The notes under the pieces were generated by a model. That model worked only from the letters and a program-made list of their open reading frames with translations. It searched no databases and was not told the origin of the DNA. DNA of 64,000 nt from Pseudo-nitzschia pungens (taxonomy: Eukaryota; Bacillariophyta; Bacillariophyceae; Bacillariales; Bacillariaceae), in the NCBI GenBank assembly GCA_037355855.1, contig CM074760.1, forward strand, positions 1,666,501 through 1,730,500. Reading direction: 5' to 3'. Positions 1 through 9,860 of this stretch are shown piece by piece (the stretch's first letter is position 1; each line of letters opens with the position of its first letter). The position numbers and the translations under genes are program-made.

Positions 1-223
1 GGTAATTACCTACCGGTTTTTGTTTTAGTCGGACGCAAACAATCCCTTTGTGGTTGATAAGTCTCGCGCTCTTGAATAATTATCATCTGTTTCGAACCCC
101 CTAAACTTGAGGAGAACAAACGCGGTCTAGTATTCAAGCGAGGTAGGCAGGCACCCAGGCATCAAGGCGCGACAGACAAATCACCGTTTGGTATTGGCAG
201 CTCAGCATTTATAGTTGATCATC

Positions 224-1114
224 ATGAGTTCGCAAAATATCCTCTTGGATTCTGATATCCGCGATTGGGTCGTACTTCCCCTTTTCGTCATTATGGTTTC
301 GGCTGGTCTTCTTCGAGTGCATGTCGGAACGCTGCTAAAACCCGACCCCAAGAACCAATCGAAAATCGAACAGCGGACTCAGTCAACCGTCCGTGCAACT
401 TCAGCTCTCAAGACAGGAGCAATCCACTTTTTGAGCTCATCGAAACTCGAATCAAGAAAGCTGGCGTATCCAGAAATTTTGAAAGATCAAGCCGACTGGT
501 GTGACACCTACATGGAAGAACGAGAAAGAGAAAAGGAAGAGAACCCTTCGGACGACGACGACGACATGCCAAATCCTCTCGCCGCAATGGATGGTATGAA
601 GGGTGGCATGGTCGGTATGGTGCAGAACATGATTATGATGCAGGGAATTCAATTTTTCTTTTCTGGATTTATTCTGTTGAAGGTTCCATTCAGTCTGACA
701 ATGGGATTCAAGCAAATGTTTCAGAGAGGCCTGGAGGGTTTGTCGAATCTGGACACCTCTTATGTCAGTAGCATTAGTTTGTATTTCTTGTTCATGTATG
801 GTTTGCGAGCATTCTTTCGGTTGGTTATTGGTGCCCCATCATTGGAAACACAGGAAACACAAAAAATGTGGATGAAGTTGGGAAAGAAGGCCGGGCCATC
901 AAATCCAAATGGTCCAAAGGAAGATGCTCAGATAAAGATTCTGAACACTGAGGCAGACAATTTAGAAATGATCTTGCCGAAGCAGTTTAAGTCTAATCTG
1001 GACCAGGTGGAGAAACGATTGTTAAAGGACAAATATCCAAAAAAGAAAGCCAAACTGGGAAAGGATGATTTCTTGTTGCATCAGACATCGGGGAAGAAAT
1101 CGAAAAAGAATTGA
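224..1114 (+). CDS. EMC3: ER membrane protein complex subunit 3 (EMC3/TMEM111)
   Basis: EMC3 is the insertase-type core subunit of the ER membrane complex, related to the Oxa1/YidC/Get1 superfamily, and helps insert tail-anchored and multi-pass proteins. The protein is 296 residues, about the usual length. It opens with the family-typical LLDSDIRDWVVLPL, followed by a first membrane helix (about residues 13-30), an acidic and then methionine-rich cytosolic loop (SDDDDDMPNPLAAMDGMKGG), and two further helices near residues 140-160 and 180-205 with YFLFMYGLRAFF between them. The C-terminus is lysine-rich. The first ATG in frame is at 224; the frame extends upstream only through a TTG. Single exon. 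It converges on the NAR1 gene, 232 nt away. Identification is firm from the N-terminus and helix layout. Confidence 0.93.
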   Translation: MSSQNILLDSDIRDWVVLPLFVIMVSAGLLRVHVGTLLKPDPKNQSKIEQRTQSTVRATSALKTGAIHFLSSSKLESRKLAYPEILKDQADWCDTYMEEREREKEENPSDDDDDMPNPLAAMDGMKGGMVGMVQNMIMMQGIQFFFSGFILLKVPFSLTMGFKQMFQRGLEGLSNLDTSYVSSISLYFLFMYGLRAFFRLVIGAPSLETQETQKMWMKLGKKAGPSNPNGPKEDAQIKILNTEADNLEMILPKQFKSNLDQVEKRLLKDKYPKKKAKLGKDDFLLHQTSGKKSKKN

Positions 1115-1346
1115 AAAGCTTTACCGGAGAGCTCTATTGTAGCCATATCCAAAATAGTTTGATGCTTAACAGGTCGACTTGCTGTAGATGTTTAGAAAAT
1201 GATTTCAGTTACTACAGTATCATGACTCGAGTTTGTTTGTGTTTGTCACAGTTCACCGAGTTTGCCAGTGTCTTCATAAAGAATAAAAATAAATATTGCA
1301 CGCATCCAAATATTCATCTTTTCCACTGCCTTTTCGAAGAGCATCG

Positions 1347-3614
1347 TCACCAAATCATATTTTCGACACTCTCTCCGGCAACAGCACCGGTTGTGTAATT
1401 CATTGGCGGGACCACGTGATACTCTGTTCGTGGAAGTGGTCCAATTTCGCGAGATTCTATGGGTATCTTAATCGTATTTAATTTGGCGAGGTTGGGCACC
1501 TCGAGATGTCCCAAAGTGGATCGAACTCGCTCCCGTGTTTCAGATGGAGTTTCTCGTGTCAGGTTCACAGAAGTCGATGATTTTTGGTTAGTACTGAAGG
1601 ACGATGTCGAACGAACAGAGCCGCCACCATTCACACAGCCGTGAGGACAGGCCATTGCCTCGAGGTAATGGAGAGTACGTGTGCTACAGGCATTTCCAGT
1701 GTTGCCAATCGGTCTTTCGACAACTTGTTTCAATGCGCGCTGCATCGTTTGCATCCCATGGGCAACGGCGAAATGAAGAACGAGCTTAGATGATTCTTCA
1801 TTTTCGGATACAACCGGCGCAATGCCATACGAACCATCCTGATAACGATATAACTTTGTCTCGTAGTAATGCTGTTTCAAAAGCTTTCCCAATCGAGCAC
1901 TTCGAACATTTTTCGCTGCGAGCGAAGCAGCTTGCCATTTCACACCTCTTCCTGTTCCATGATCATCGCCGTCGCCATCACTATCATCAAATGTGTAGCC
2001 AAAAAGTTTTTTGGCCGCATACATGAACATGAAATTCGCATGGCCACCAGAAGAGAATGCCATTTGATGATTTTGCAGCTTGGCTGTCGTCGTCGCAGCT
2101 TTGGTGTTTACACCTTCGCGAATAATTGTGGGCGTTGTCAACAATAGTGGTGTCGACTCTTCGTTAACATAGTAGGGCGAAGTTTTTTCCAGGAAATCCT
2201 TCGGTTCGAGCACATCAGTGCTCACGGTACTAGGAGGCAAGGTCGCTAAGTGATTCGCAACCGAGAGAGACGAGATTAATCCCAAATGTGCCTGTGACTG
2301 GTCGTGATTCTGATTTTGCTGGCTTTGAATCCATTCTTCTACTAACTCGACACATTCTTGTGTACTAATCACAAGATCCACTGCTTGCTCCTTGGACTCG
2401 TTGGCAAAATCTTTTCGAGACGCCTCCAACTTTTTATCGTGACAAGGCATAATTGCCCAGTGATCCCATCTATTTTTTCTCACTATATTAGGCGTTTCAT
2501 CATTCGTTGATAAAACACTGTTGGTGTCCACTTTGTGAGAGGAAAGTTTATCGTTTTCATCGTTGTCGCCATAATGATTCAAAATTATACCAGCCAGACT
2601 CATCGGGGAAATAGTTTGCGACAAATTTGGGACTAGTTGCGTTAAGGTTTTCTCCACAAGGCACACTAGAGCAGGACAGGAGCCGCTGATCAATGGTAAA
2701 ATTGCTGCTGGTCTCTTGGAGTTGTTGCGTATCTCGGAGGTTCCATCCGATTTGTAATAAAGTGTTTTGGACGAGTCAATAGCTATTGATGGAAGGGGGG
2801 GAGGATTGCTGCTTGCTCTTTGCAGATTTCCTTCTTCACTGGAAGTTTCTAGAGTTTTTTTGTATGCTTGGCAAAACTCTTGGGCTTCATCGATCCACGT
2901 CCATTGCAATGGTATATTTCCATCCATAACAACCTTTACCGACAGCATTTTCCACAACAAGGTCGTGAATCGTGAAAAATAGAAATTATGGTAGTCACAC
3001 TCGTTCTTTCCACGAGCTTCGTCATGGTCACCAGACTCGAATTTGTACTTTAGGTTCCAATGTCGGCACATATCCGCCCAAGAGTTTGGGGAAATCGTGA
3101 CAATACGGGGTCTCTCCCTCCCTCCGGACGACGACGACGACAATAGTCGATTCCGTAAGCTTTTCAGGGAATGCCGTTCTTCCATCATCACCGTCTCGGC
3201 TGTCGTCACGCACCCAGAACAAGCAAGGCAATCCGCCATTGAAGCTTTCACAGCTTTTTTCGTTTTCTTCTCTCCTTCCTCCTGTTTCGGTATCGATTGT
3301 TGTAGCGGCGATATCGGTTCAGTCCCCAATCCCCTTGTTGTGGCTCTTTCTGAAGGTTCCGTTCCATCGGTCGATGATATAATTCTTTTTCGCACGATCC
3401 GTCGACGACGCCGAGGAACTACGACATTTGTAGAGGATGCCGGTTCCGTCCCCGTTATCGCTTTCCCGGTCGCATCGCCGCCATTGTCGTCACCCCCAAG
3501 TTTGGTAGTTGGCTGAAATGCTGGGTTAATACATGCCTGCGAGGGTGCCAAATAGTCATCTATGTTTTCTAGCGTGACCGAGCTAGATCTTAGAGACGTG
3601 CTCGCCATAGCCAT
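1347..3614 (-). CDS. NAR1: Cytosolic Fe-S cluster assembly factor NAR1 (iron-only hydrogenase-like; CIAO3/IOP1)
   Basis: NAR1 is the hydrogenase-like adaptor of cytosolic iron-sulfur assembly; it links the scaffold to the CIA targeting complex. The 755-residue single-exon frame starts at ATG 3614 (MAMASTSLRSS). N-terminal cluster ligands are visible: Cys28 in YLAPSQAC, then Cys129, Cys132 and Cys135 in ADCLACSGC. Later family blocks include SISPMSLAG-like text, an MPCHDKK block, AFSSGGHANFMF, and the C-terminal ACPHGCVNGGG that carries the H-cluster-type cysteines. The protein ends in Trp, as NAR1 proteins do. Odd points are an about 100-residue low-complexity insert between Cys28 and the CxxCxxC group, and a longer total length than the usual 450-550 residues. 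Its 5' end faces the prolyl-hydroxylase gene across a motif-rich 1 kb spacer. Confidence 0.9.
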   Translation of the reverse strand: MAMASTSLRSSSVTLENIDDYLAPSQACINPAFQPTTKLGGDDNGGDATGKAITGTEPASSTNVVVPRRRRRIVRKRIISSTDGTEPSERATTRGLGTEPISPLQQSIPKQEEGEKKTKKAVKASMADCLACSGCVTTAETVMMEERHSLKSLRNRLLSSSSSGGRERPRIVTISPNSWADMCRHWNLKYKFESGDHDEARGKNECDYHNFYFSRFTTLLWKMLSVKVVMDGNIPLQWTWIDEAQEFCQAYKKTLETSSEEGNLQRASSNPPPLPSIAIDSSKTLYYKSDGTSEIRNNSKRPAAILPLISGSCPALVCLVEKTLTQLVPNLSQTISPMSLAGIILNHYGDNDENDKLSSHKVDTNSVLSTNDETPNIVRKNRWDHWAIMPCHDKKLEASRKDFANESKEQAVDLVISTQECVELVEEWIQSQQNQNHDQSQAHLGLISSLSVANHLATLPPSTVSTDVLEPKDFLEKTSPYYVNEESTPLLLTTPTIIREGVNTKAATTTAKLQNHQMAFSSGGHANFMFMYAAKKLFGYTFDDSDGDGDDHGTGRGVKWQAASLAAKNVRSARLGKLLKQHYYETKLYRYQDGSYGIAPVVSENEESSKLVLHFAVAHGMQTMQRALKQVVERPIGNTGNACSTRTLHYLEAMACPHGCVNGGGSVRSTSSFSTNQKSSTSVNLTRETPSETRERVRSTLGHLEVPNLAKLNTIKIPIESREIGPLPRTEYHVVPPMNYTTGAVAGESVENMIW

Positions 3615-4645
3615 TCTCAGTTCGAGTCAGATTTTGCGTTTGATGGGGTCGGTGCAAGTTCCTCAACAACTATTTGCACAGTCAGTATGCTCAATTTACC
3701 AGCTATCGGCACTCCACTTCAAATAATAGCGATGCTTTCAGGTATTCAATAAGAACTATGATTACTGAGAGGCAGGATTCAAAAGGATAAGTTGCATACC
3801 TTTTGTCCTGCAACACTGCGGGTAATTACTATATCAGCGTTCGAGGTTCGAGCGTACAGTTGTTGATGAGGCATCCCGCCTACGACGCTTGTGTACCGGT
3901 AAGGAGGGAGAGATTGGGAAGAGCAAAGTATTTTTCTTGGAACTTTCGATTTCGATTCTTTCGTACTTCGTATTTTTTTGGGTCTTGTTGATGTTTGCAT
4001 TGGTGGTAATTCAGGTCTGTCCATTGCCCGCAATCCCGAACAAAATCATTCATAAAAAGAAAAATTGACATAGGATACAGTACAAGAGGTAATCTTACCG
4101 GTACGTTCGTACCAGTACCGGTATTTACGGTGAGTCCATCTATTCTTTGGTCATAAAAATAACGCTGACCCCTGCATCGTTCATCTCCATCTCTTATGCC
4201 AGTCGTGGCAGTAAGCCCCAATAGGACGGATTTGCACACGGTACGCAGTTGTATTCTCGAAGAATGGCCCTTCCAATCAACGGTCGATTTTTATCAGCCG
4301 TCTTCCCAATTACTTCGTACTACGGTACTCCTATCGTGCGAGTAAGGCTTACTGCACTTCGTACTAGTACGAAGTAAAACACCTTACCGTAATTACAGTA
4401 AGTTACTCGTACCGTACTTCGTATGACCGAAACAAAGATTTGTTTTGATTTTGAGAAAAAAAATGGAATTCAGGATCGACTTGACTGTTGTAATGAAGTA
4501 ATTACTGTAATAGAATAGTCGTACACAACTTCAAAGCGATACGAACTATTCACAATCAAGAAATAGTCTACCATAGCGCGACGACACATTAATTCCCAAA
4601 CAACAATCGACCCGGAATCGCTTGTCTTCTTACGAAATCAAAAGA
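3615..4645. other. Divergent promoter spacer with palindromic-word island
   Basis: This spacer lies between the head-to-head NAR1 and prolyl-hydroxylase starts. I see no credible gene. From about 3780 to 4540 it is dense in short words such as CGTACTTCGTA, ACCGGTA and GTAATTAC, including a perfect 20-nt palindrome at 4356-4375. Short open frames on the minus strand here have no coding character. Confidence 0.6.
4356..4375. repeat. Perfect 20-nt palindrome (TACGAAGT core)
   Basis: ACTTCGTACTAGTACGAAGT equals its own reverse complement. It is built from two inverted copies of the TTCGTAC/GTACGAA word that recurs in most 5' spacers of this window. It lies about 270 nt upstream of the prolyl-hydroxylase start. 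Confidence 0.85.
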
Positions 4646-6706
4646 ATGAAAATTTTACACTATACGCGGGCAGCGATTGCTTTGTTGACAATCACGATAA
4701 TGGTGACAATCATGGTCGCAAATGGGGAGAGCGTCTCGCCGGAATCTAATCCGTATGAATCTCCTGATGGTAGAGAAGCAGATGGAGCTGTTTGCACGCA
4801 CAATTCTGGAGGAGAACAGACTTGTAGAGTCGTTGCCGAGGACGATCGGGAGGAGGAGGAGGACGACGACGACTATATCGATGATGCCGAAGACTTCGAC
4901 GAAGACGACGACATCTACGACGACGACTGTCGGAACAAAGATCGATCGTGTCAACATTGGGCAAGTCTGAAACCGAGCGAATGCGAAGTGAATCCCGGTT
5001 TTATGTTATTGAACTGTAGGCGGGCGTGCAGGGTGTGTGAGCGTCAGTAAGTTTCAATGATTTCCCACCCAATCATGCATTCTACAGCACGGTCGAAACA
5101 ATCAAACTATGGAGTATGCTCAGCGCCATTCATGCACCATGGTTGACCTTTAATTTCTCCTTGCCTTCACTTTTTGAACATTGACAGCAAAAGATACAGC
5201 GACCTACCACCCAGTGCGGATGGTAGTGATCTAGGTGAACCACAATCTTTCAATATCGACGAAGAAACCGACGACGACTTTGACGGAGAAATTCTACGGG
5301 AAGATATACTCAAACACATCGCCGAATCACGACGCTATATGCAAAGTCAGATAGAGTTACGTGTTATAGACCCTGAGCTCCTAAGGGCCTGCAGAAACAA
5401 AGACGAAGGCTGCACAATTTGGAGGTGAGTGGCGTAACTTGGCATCGAATGCCAATCTGACTATCGTCCGACAATGCAATTGGTGGATCGGTTGCTCGGC
5501 ACCAAGTAACTCATACATCGTTTTGGCACGTTTCAGTTTGAGCGGGGAATGCGAAGAAGAGCCTGAATACATGCAGTTGGAATGCGGCCCAGCCTGTCAA
5601 TCGTGTGACATGTTGGATGTTCAGAAACGATGCCCCATGGATCGGTCTGTAATCGGGCCAGATGTTTGGGGTCCGGGTGATTTGAACAAGATGTTTCGGA
5701 GATTATCTTCAGAAGCGCCATACAAATCGAAATACAATGTCACCGTGCTTTCGTCTCCAGAAAGTCATGACGGAGGGCCGTGGTAAGTTGATCTTCTGGT
5801 TCTAAAACGGAATGTGGATTCTTCCGATGTCTATTAACTTACTTCCATGCTATCAAATCCACCGTGTCAGGGTTTTAACGTTGGACAATTTCATCACAGA
5901 CGAAGAAGCCAACAGACTGATCGAAATGGGTGCTGTCGAGGGTTACGAAAGAAGCACGGATGTCGGAGAAATGAATCTGGATGGAACCACGGAGGAAGTA
6001 GTCAGCTCTGGGCGGACGTCTACCAACGCTTGGTGTTCGTACGAGTGCAAAGAAGACGAACTTGTGAAGATCATCAACCACCGAATAAGTAACATGACCC
6101 AGATCCCTGAATTAAACAGCGAGGATCTACAGTTACTAAGATATGAAGTGGGGCAAAAGTACGAGACTCATCACGACTATATCGAATTCGACATAGATCG
6201 ACAATCAGGAGTTCGAATAGTGACAGTCTACCTATATCTGTAAGTTGACAGAAAGCTCTGCCCTTAAACAATTAAAGACTGAGATATGCTCACCTACTGT
6301 ATTCTCATTATCTCCGCAGAAATGACGTCGAAGCTGGCGGAGGGACAAATTTTCCAGACCTCGACATAACGGTTATGCCGAAACGTGGAAGAGTCTTGAT
6401 CTGGCCAAGCGTCAGGGACAGCGATCCAAACATAATTGATGATCGCACAGATCACCAGGCGCTACCAGTGGAAGCAGGGATCAAGTAAGTTTTTGAATTG
6501 TGATTGCTCCGCATCTATGAGCTATATTCAACCTTTCTGTGTATCATGATATGGCGTCGGGATATTTCCAACATGTTATTGGAAGTTATGGTTGACTTGT
6601 TCGTCGCGAGTCTCAATTTTAATTTTAATTTCTACTCCTCAGATACGGGGCAAATGCATGGTTCCATATGCGGGACTTCAAGGGTCCACTCGAAAATAGC
6701 TGCTAA
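4646..6706 (+). CDS. Secreted/ER prolyl 4-hydroxylase with two N-terminal ShKT domains (six exons)
   Basis: A 2-oxoglutarate/Fe(II) dioxygenase that hydroxylates prolines in secretory proteins. My exon model is 4646-5046, 5188-5424, 5537-5782, 5871-6239, 6320-6484 and 6643-6706 (493 residues). All donors are GTAAGT or GTGAGT, all acceptors CAG, and every intron is in phase 2. The product has a signal peptide, an acidic Asp/Glu tract, a first six-Cys ShKT-like domain (CRNKDRSC to CRVC) and a second (CRNKDEGC to CQSC). The catalytic half follows: VLTLDNFITDEEAN, YETHHDY with the H-x-D iron ligands, GGGTNFPDL, and finally DHQALPV (distal His) plus GIKYGANAWFHM with the 2-oxoglutarate-binding Lys. 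The first ATG is 4646; upstream only TTG is in frame. It converges on the next gene, 67 nt away. Confidence 0.9.
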
Positions 6707-6773
6707 CAAAAGGATGGAAGATTCTCGTGACATGCGCTGTCTCCGATTTCAGTAATCGAACTACGAACAATTG

Positions 6774-7433
6774 TTACTCATCAATTGGTTCAAGCCACGT
6801 GAATCCTTCGTACTTGGAAACACTCCAGCCACCTCCGTCATGTGGGATCCAAATACCTCTTTTTGGTCCTGTCGCTGTTACAATCTGTCCATCAGAAAGT
6901 TGATTAACAACATTTTCTACCATGTATGGGTCACTGGGCTTTATGGAGATGACAATAACAAAACCATTTAAAACAAGAATGCAAGAAGTCGTTAGCAACG
7001 CACAAGATTTGGAAATCAAAACAAATTCAAACGTTCTGCATGATTGCATACCCACCTCGTAATGAACATTGAGAAATCCGCGTTGCGTTCTGGTTATGTA
7101 TCGTTTCCCTATTCCAAGATCTAGTTCTTTTATCTTTCGATTCAGTAAACTTGAAATTTGCTCATCGGAAGGGAAGTTATTGGACAATTCTGAGTCGTTT
7201 CCGCTTCCAAACAAATAGTCCTCCTCCTGCTGTTGGTTTTTGCGCTGAAAGTTTTCCGAAGAATTTTCTGCAAAGAGCAAAATGGATCGATTGACCCTCA
7301 GTGACGGAGACTGTTTAAGGAAAGCAAATGCTCCTTCTGTGATGAAAGACAGAGTCACCAGAGCGATACAAATGGCAGTAACACATCGATGATTGGGCCT
7401 GCGATACACCGCATTGTTCGATCCCGATAACAT
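6774..7433 (-). CDS. Small plastid-type protein of unknown function, probable in-frame 117-nt intron
   Basis: I do not recognise the family. The first ATG is at 7433 (MLSGSNNAV). A hydrophobic segment (AICIALVTLSFITEG) ends in GAFAFLKQ, which resembles the ASAF-type cleavage motif of diatom plastid leaders with Phe at +1; plastid import is therefore inferred. The conserved-looking part is KRYITRTQRGFLNVHYE followed by PSDPYMVENVVNQLSDG and WIPHDGGGWSVSKYEGF. Between them is a hydrophobic stretch that looks like translated intron: donor GTGGGT at 7055, acceptor AG at 6939, 117 nt, phase 0, so the frame stays open if it is retained. The spliced product is 180 residues, the unspliced 219. Confidence 0.7.
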   Translation of the reverse strand: MLSGSNNAVYRRPNHRCVTAICIALVTLSFITEGAFAFLKQSPSLRVNRSILLFAENSSENFQRKNQQQEEDYLFGSGNDSELSNNFPSDEQISSLLNRKIKELDLGIGKRYITRTQRGFLNVHYEVGMQSCRTFEFVLISKSCALLTTSCILVLNGFVIVISIKPSDPYMVENVVNQLSDGQIVTATGPKRGIWIPHDGGGWSVSKYEGFTWLEPIDE

Positions 7434-8474
7434 GATACGTTTCACTCAAGCTTTCCTCGCTTTTGTTTTCAGGTAGTATTGGCCAATCTGCTGTAAGTCC
7501 TAGTTTAGACGGTTGCTAGAGAATGGTTGGCCTCTTTACGGATAGATCGTCTCGCAGTTAAAAGTAATCAACACCGATTGATCGAACATTGGTGCGCGGT
7601 AAGTTTTACTTGTGGGATCCCTGTATTATTATTTCTTTCTGAGAAAACGTGTCAACGAATTATTTCGTATTGACTAAGGTTACCGAACATGGAATTCTTG
7701 TGAACTGAGAATAATGATGATGGTCGACGTCGTGCGCTTACGCAAATTGAGTACGAAATAAGGTTTACGGTAGAAAACCTTACCCACCGGTAACTTCACT
7801 GTGTTAGCGATCACATGCAAAGTAATGATATTCAAATCAATACTTCGTACGTCCTATGAATACCTACGTAATTACCTCATAGCTCGGGTCGGTTCGAATT
7901 GACACAAAAGAAACTACTAAAGTACTGTAAATAAGATTACTTCGTACTTCGTACGTCTGAGTTGGGGGTTGGGTCGAGCAAGTCGGTGGTCCAACATATG
8001 ATTAAACAGCTTTAACGTACGTATGGTACATACGTACAAACTGATGAAGCAACATACAACATACCAGGTAAATTACAACATAAGGTTACCCAACCAGCCA
8101 AAACCAACCGTAAAACATCAACCTTCGACGACTCATCTCATTATTATTTACAGTATTTTTTTTTATTTTAAATAAGATCTTACCGTGATCAGTACACTTC
8201 CACGTAAGATTTACGTTAATCAGGGGTCAGCTGTAATAATCTAAAAACAATCAATCAATCCGATCACGTTCATCGCTATCTTACCAGTTATCGGTTCCAG
8301 AATCATTACTTTTATCGAATGTATGACATGGGTTGTATGGCCACATTATTCCGAATACGGAGCACATTATTTATTAACCAACAACAAATGTCAGATCATA
8401 ATTTACAGATCAAGGGAGACTAAGAAGTTAGCCATCGAATAAAAATTGTGAATCTGATCTGCAGTCATGATCAG
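7434..8474. other. Divergent spacer with palindromic-word island
   Basis: This is the 5' flank of the plastid-type protein and of UROD. From about 7730 to 8220 there are repeated words: GAGTACGAAATAAGG, ACCGGTAAC, TTACTTCGTACTTCGTACG near 7938, CGTACGTATGG near 8018, and ATCTTACCG. No gene is visible. The missing 5' end of UROD may lie in this stretch; several ATGs occur at 8319-8335 but none joins cleanly to the UROD frame. Confidence 0.5.
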
Positions 8475-9860
8475 GACGGACAACGCTCTCATTGCTGGTT
8501 TCATTCTTTCTCGCATCCCATGCGTCCTCGCCGCTTTCCTCCAACCACAATGAACCACTTCTATTACGAGCAGCGCGCGGAGAGAGCGTAGAACGCACTC
8601 CCGTGTGGATGATGCGACAGGCTGGTAGACACATGCAGGCCTATCGGTAAGTGAATGGAATTACGTTGTTGTTTCAATTGGTTTTCCCATTCAATCAAAA
8701 AGATCAACTCAAGTAGCGATATTTTTCTATTCCTCGAACACCAGGGACCTTGTCAATGAATACCCAACGTTTCGACAACGATCAGAGACTCCAGACGTAT
8801 CTATGGAGATTTCATTACAACCTCTGGAACGGTGTACGTTCCATTCTTCATATCGGTGTATGAAAACTCTGCTAAAGAGTCCTCATTTGAGAATGGACGG
8901 ATATGTGTCGACTAACATTCTTTGTGTTGGTATGTTTCTTCGTTACATGTTACAGATGGTATTGATGGTGTTATTCTATTTTCTGACATATTGACGCCAC
9001 TCCCCGCAATGGGAATTGAGTTTGACGTATCAGAAGGTGGAAAAATCCGAATTGCTCCCATACGGACACGGGATGAATTGACGAAACGACTCCATCAAGT
9101 TTCCATGGCAGATTTTGAAGAAAAATGTCATTTTGTGGGATCTGTCTTGACGGAATTGAGACATAAATTTGCAAATTCGTCGCCTGAAACAACAATGTTG
9201 GGATTTGTCGGTCTACCTTTCACCCTTGCATCGTATCTAGTTGAAGGAAAAACGGGAGTTTCTGATGCCTTTCCTATTATGAAAGCACTCATGAAAGAAA
9301 ACCCAGATATCCTGCATGACATGCTAGCATTGCTCGCGGAGAACATTGTAAATTATGCATGTTATCAAATTGATTCTGGAGCCCAAGTGGTGCAAGTGTT
9401 TGATTCGTGGGCAGGACATGTTTGCGATAGGGAGTACGAAATATTTTGCGCTCCTTATCAACGGAGGGTAGTTCAAGGAATCAAACAACAATACGCGGAT
9501 ACTCCGATCATTATTTACATGGCACCAGGCCCTTACAGTACGGGTGGCCGCCGTCTCAAACAATTGGCAGAAACAGGAGTGGACATCGTCAGCATTGACC
9601 ATACAGTTGACATTGCATTGGGACTGGAGATGTTGGTTGGTTACCCCAACGTCGGGTTGCAAGGTAATCTTGATCCTCTGGTATTGCGTAATGGACCTTT
9701 GGAGGCAATACAATCGCAAACTCTCTCTATTCTAGAGAAGATTCAGGGGAGGAAACGATGCATACTGAATTTGGGACATGGCATTTTGCCTGACACACCG
9801 GAGGCTCATGCTGAGTTTTTTGTCCACACAGTAAAATCTTTCAAAACCAAGAACTGCTGA
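8475..9860 (+). CDS. UROD: Uroporphyrinogen decarboxylase (three exons seen; 5' end unresolved)
   Basis: UROD converts uroporphyrinogen III to coproporphyrinogen III in heme and chlorophyll synthesis, a plastid step in diatoms. Exons seen: up to 8646, 8745-8833, and 8956-9860. Exon 1 carries [12 protein letters not shown] and the signature [14 protein letters not shown]; exon 2 [10 protein letters not shown] and ISLQPLER; exon 3 [16 protein letters not shown] with the catalytic Asp, a conserved Tyr in [11 protein letters not shown], and NLGHGI near the end. Introns have GTAAGT and GTACGT donors. The coding frame of exon 1 is open back to a TGA at 8468-8470 and has no ATG before the signature. 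The nearest ATG, 8467, is one base out of frame. A signal-like stretch ([15 protein letters not shown]) precedes the enzyme. The listed start is the likeliest splice acceptor, not a start codon. Confidence 0.88.

Noticed and set aside
3043..3516. 157-residue plus-strand frame within NAR1
   Set aside because: Antisense of the low-complexity NAR1 insert; no independent support.
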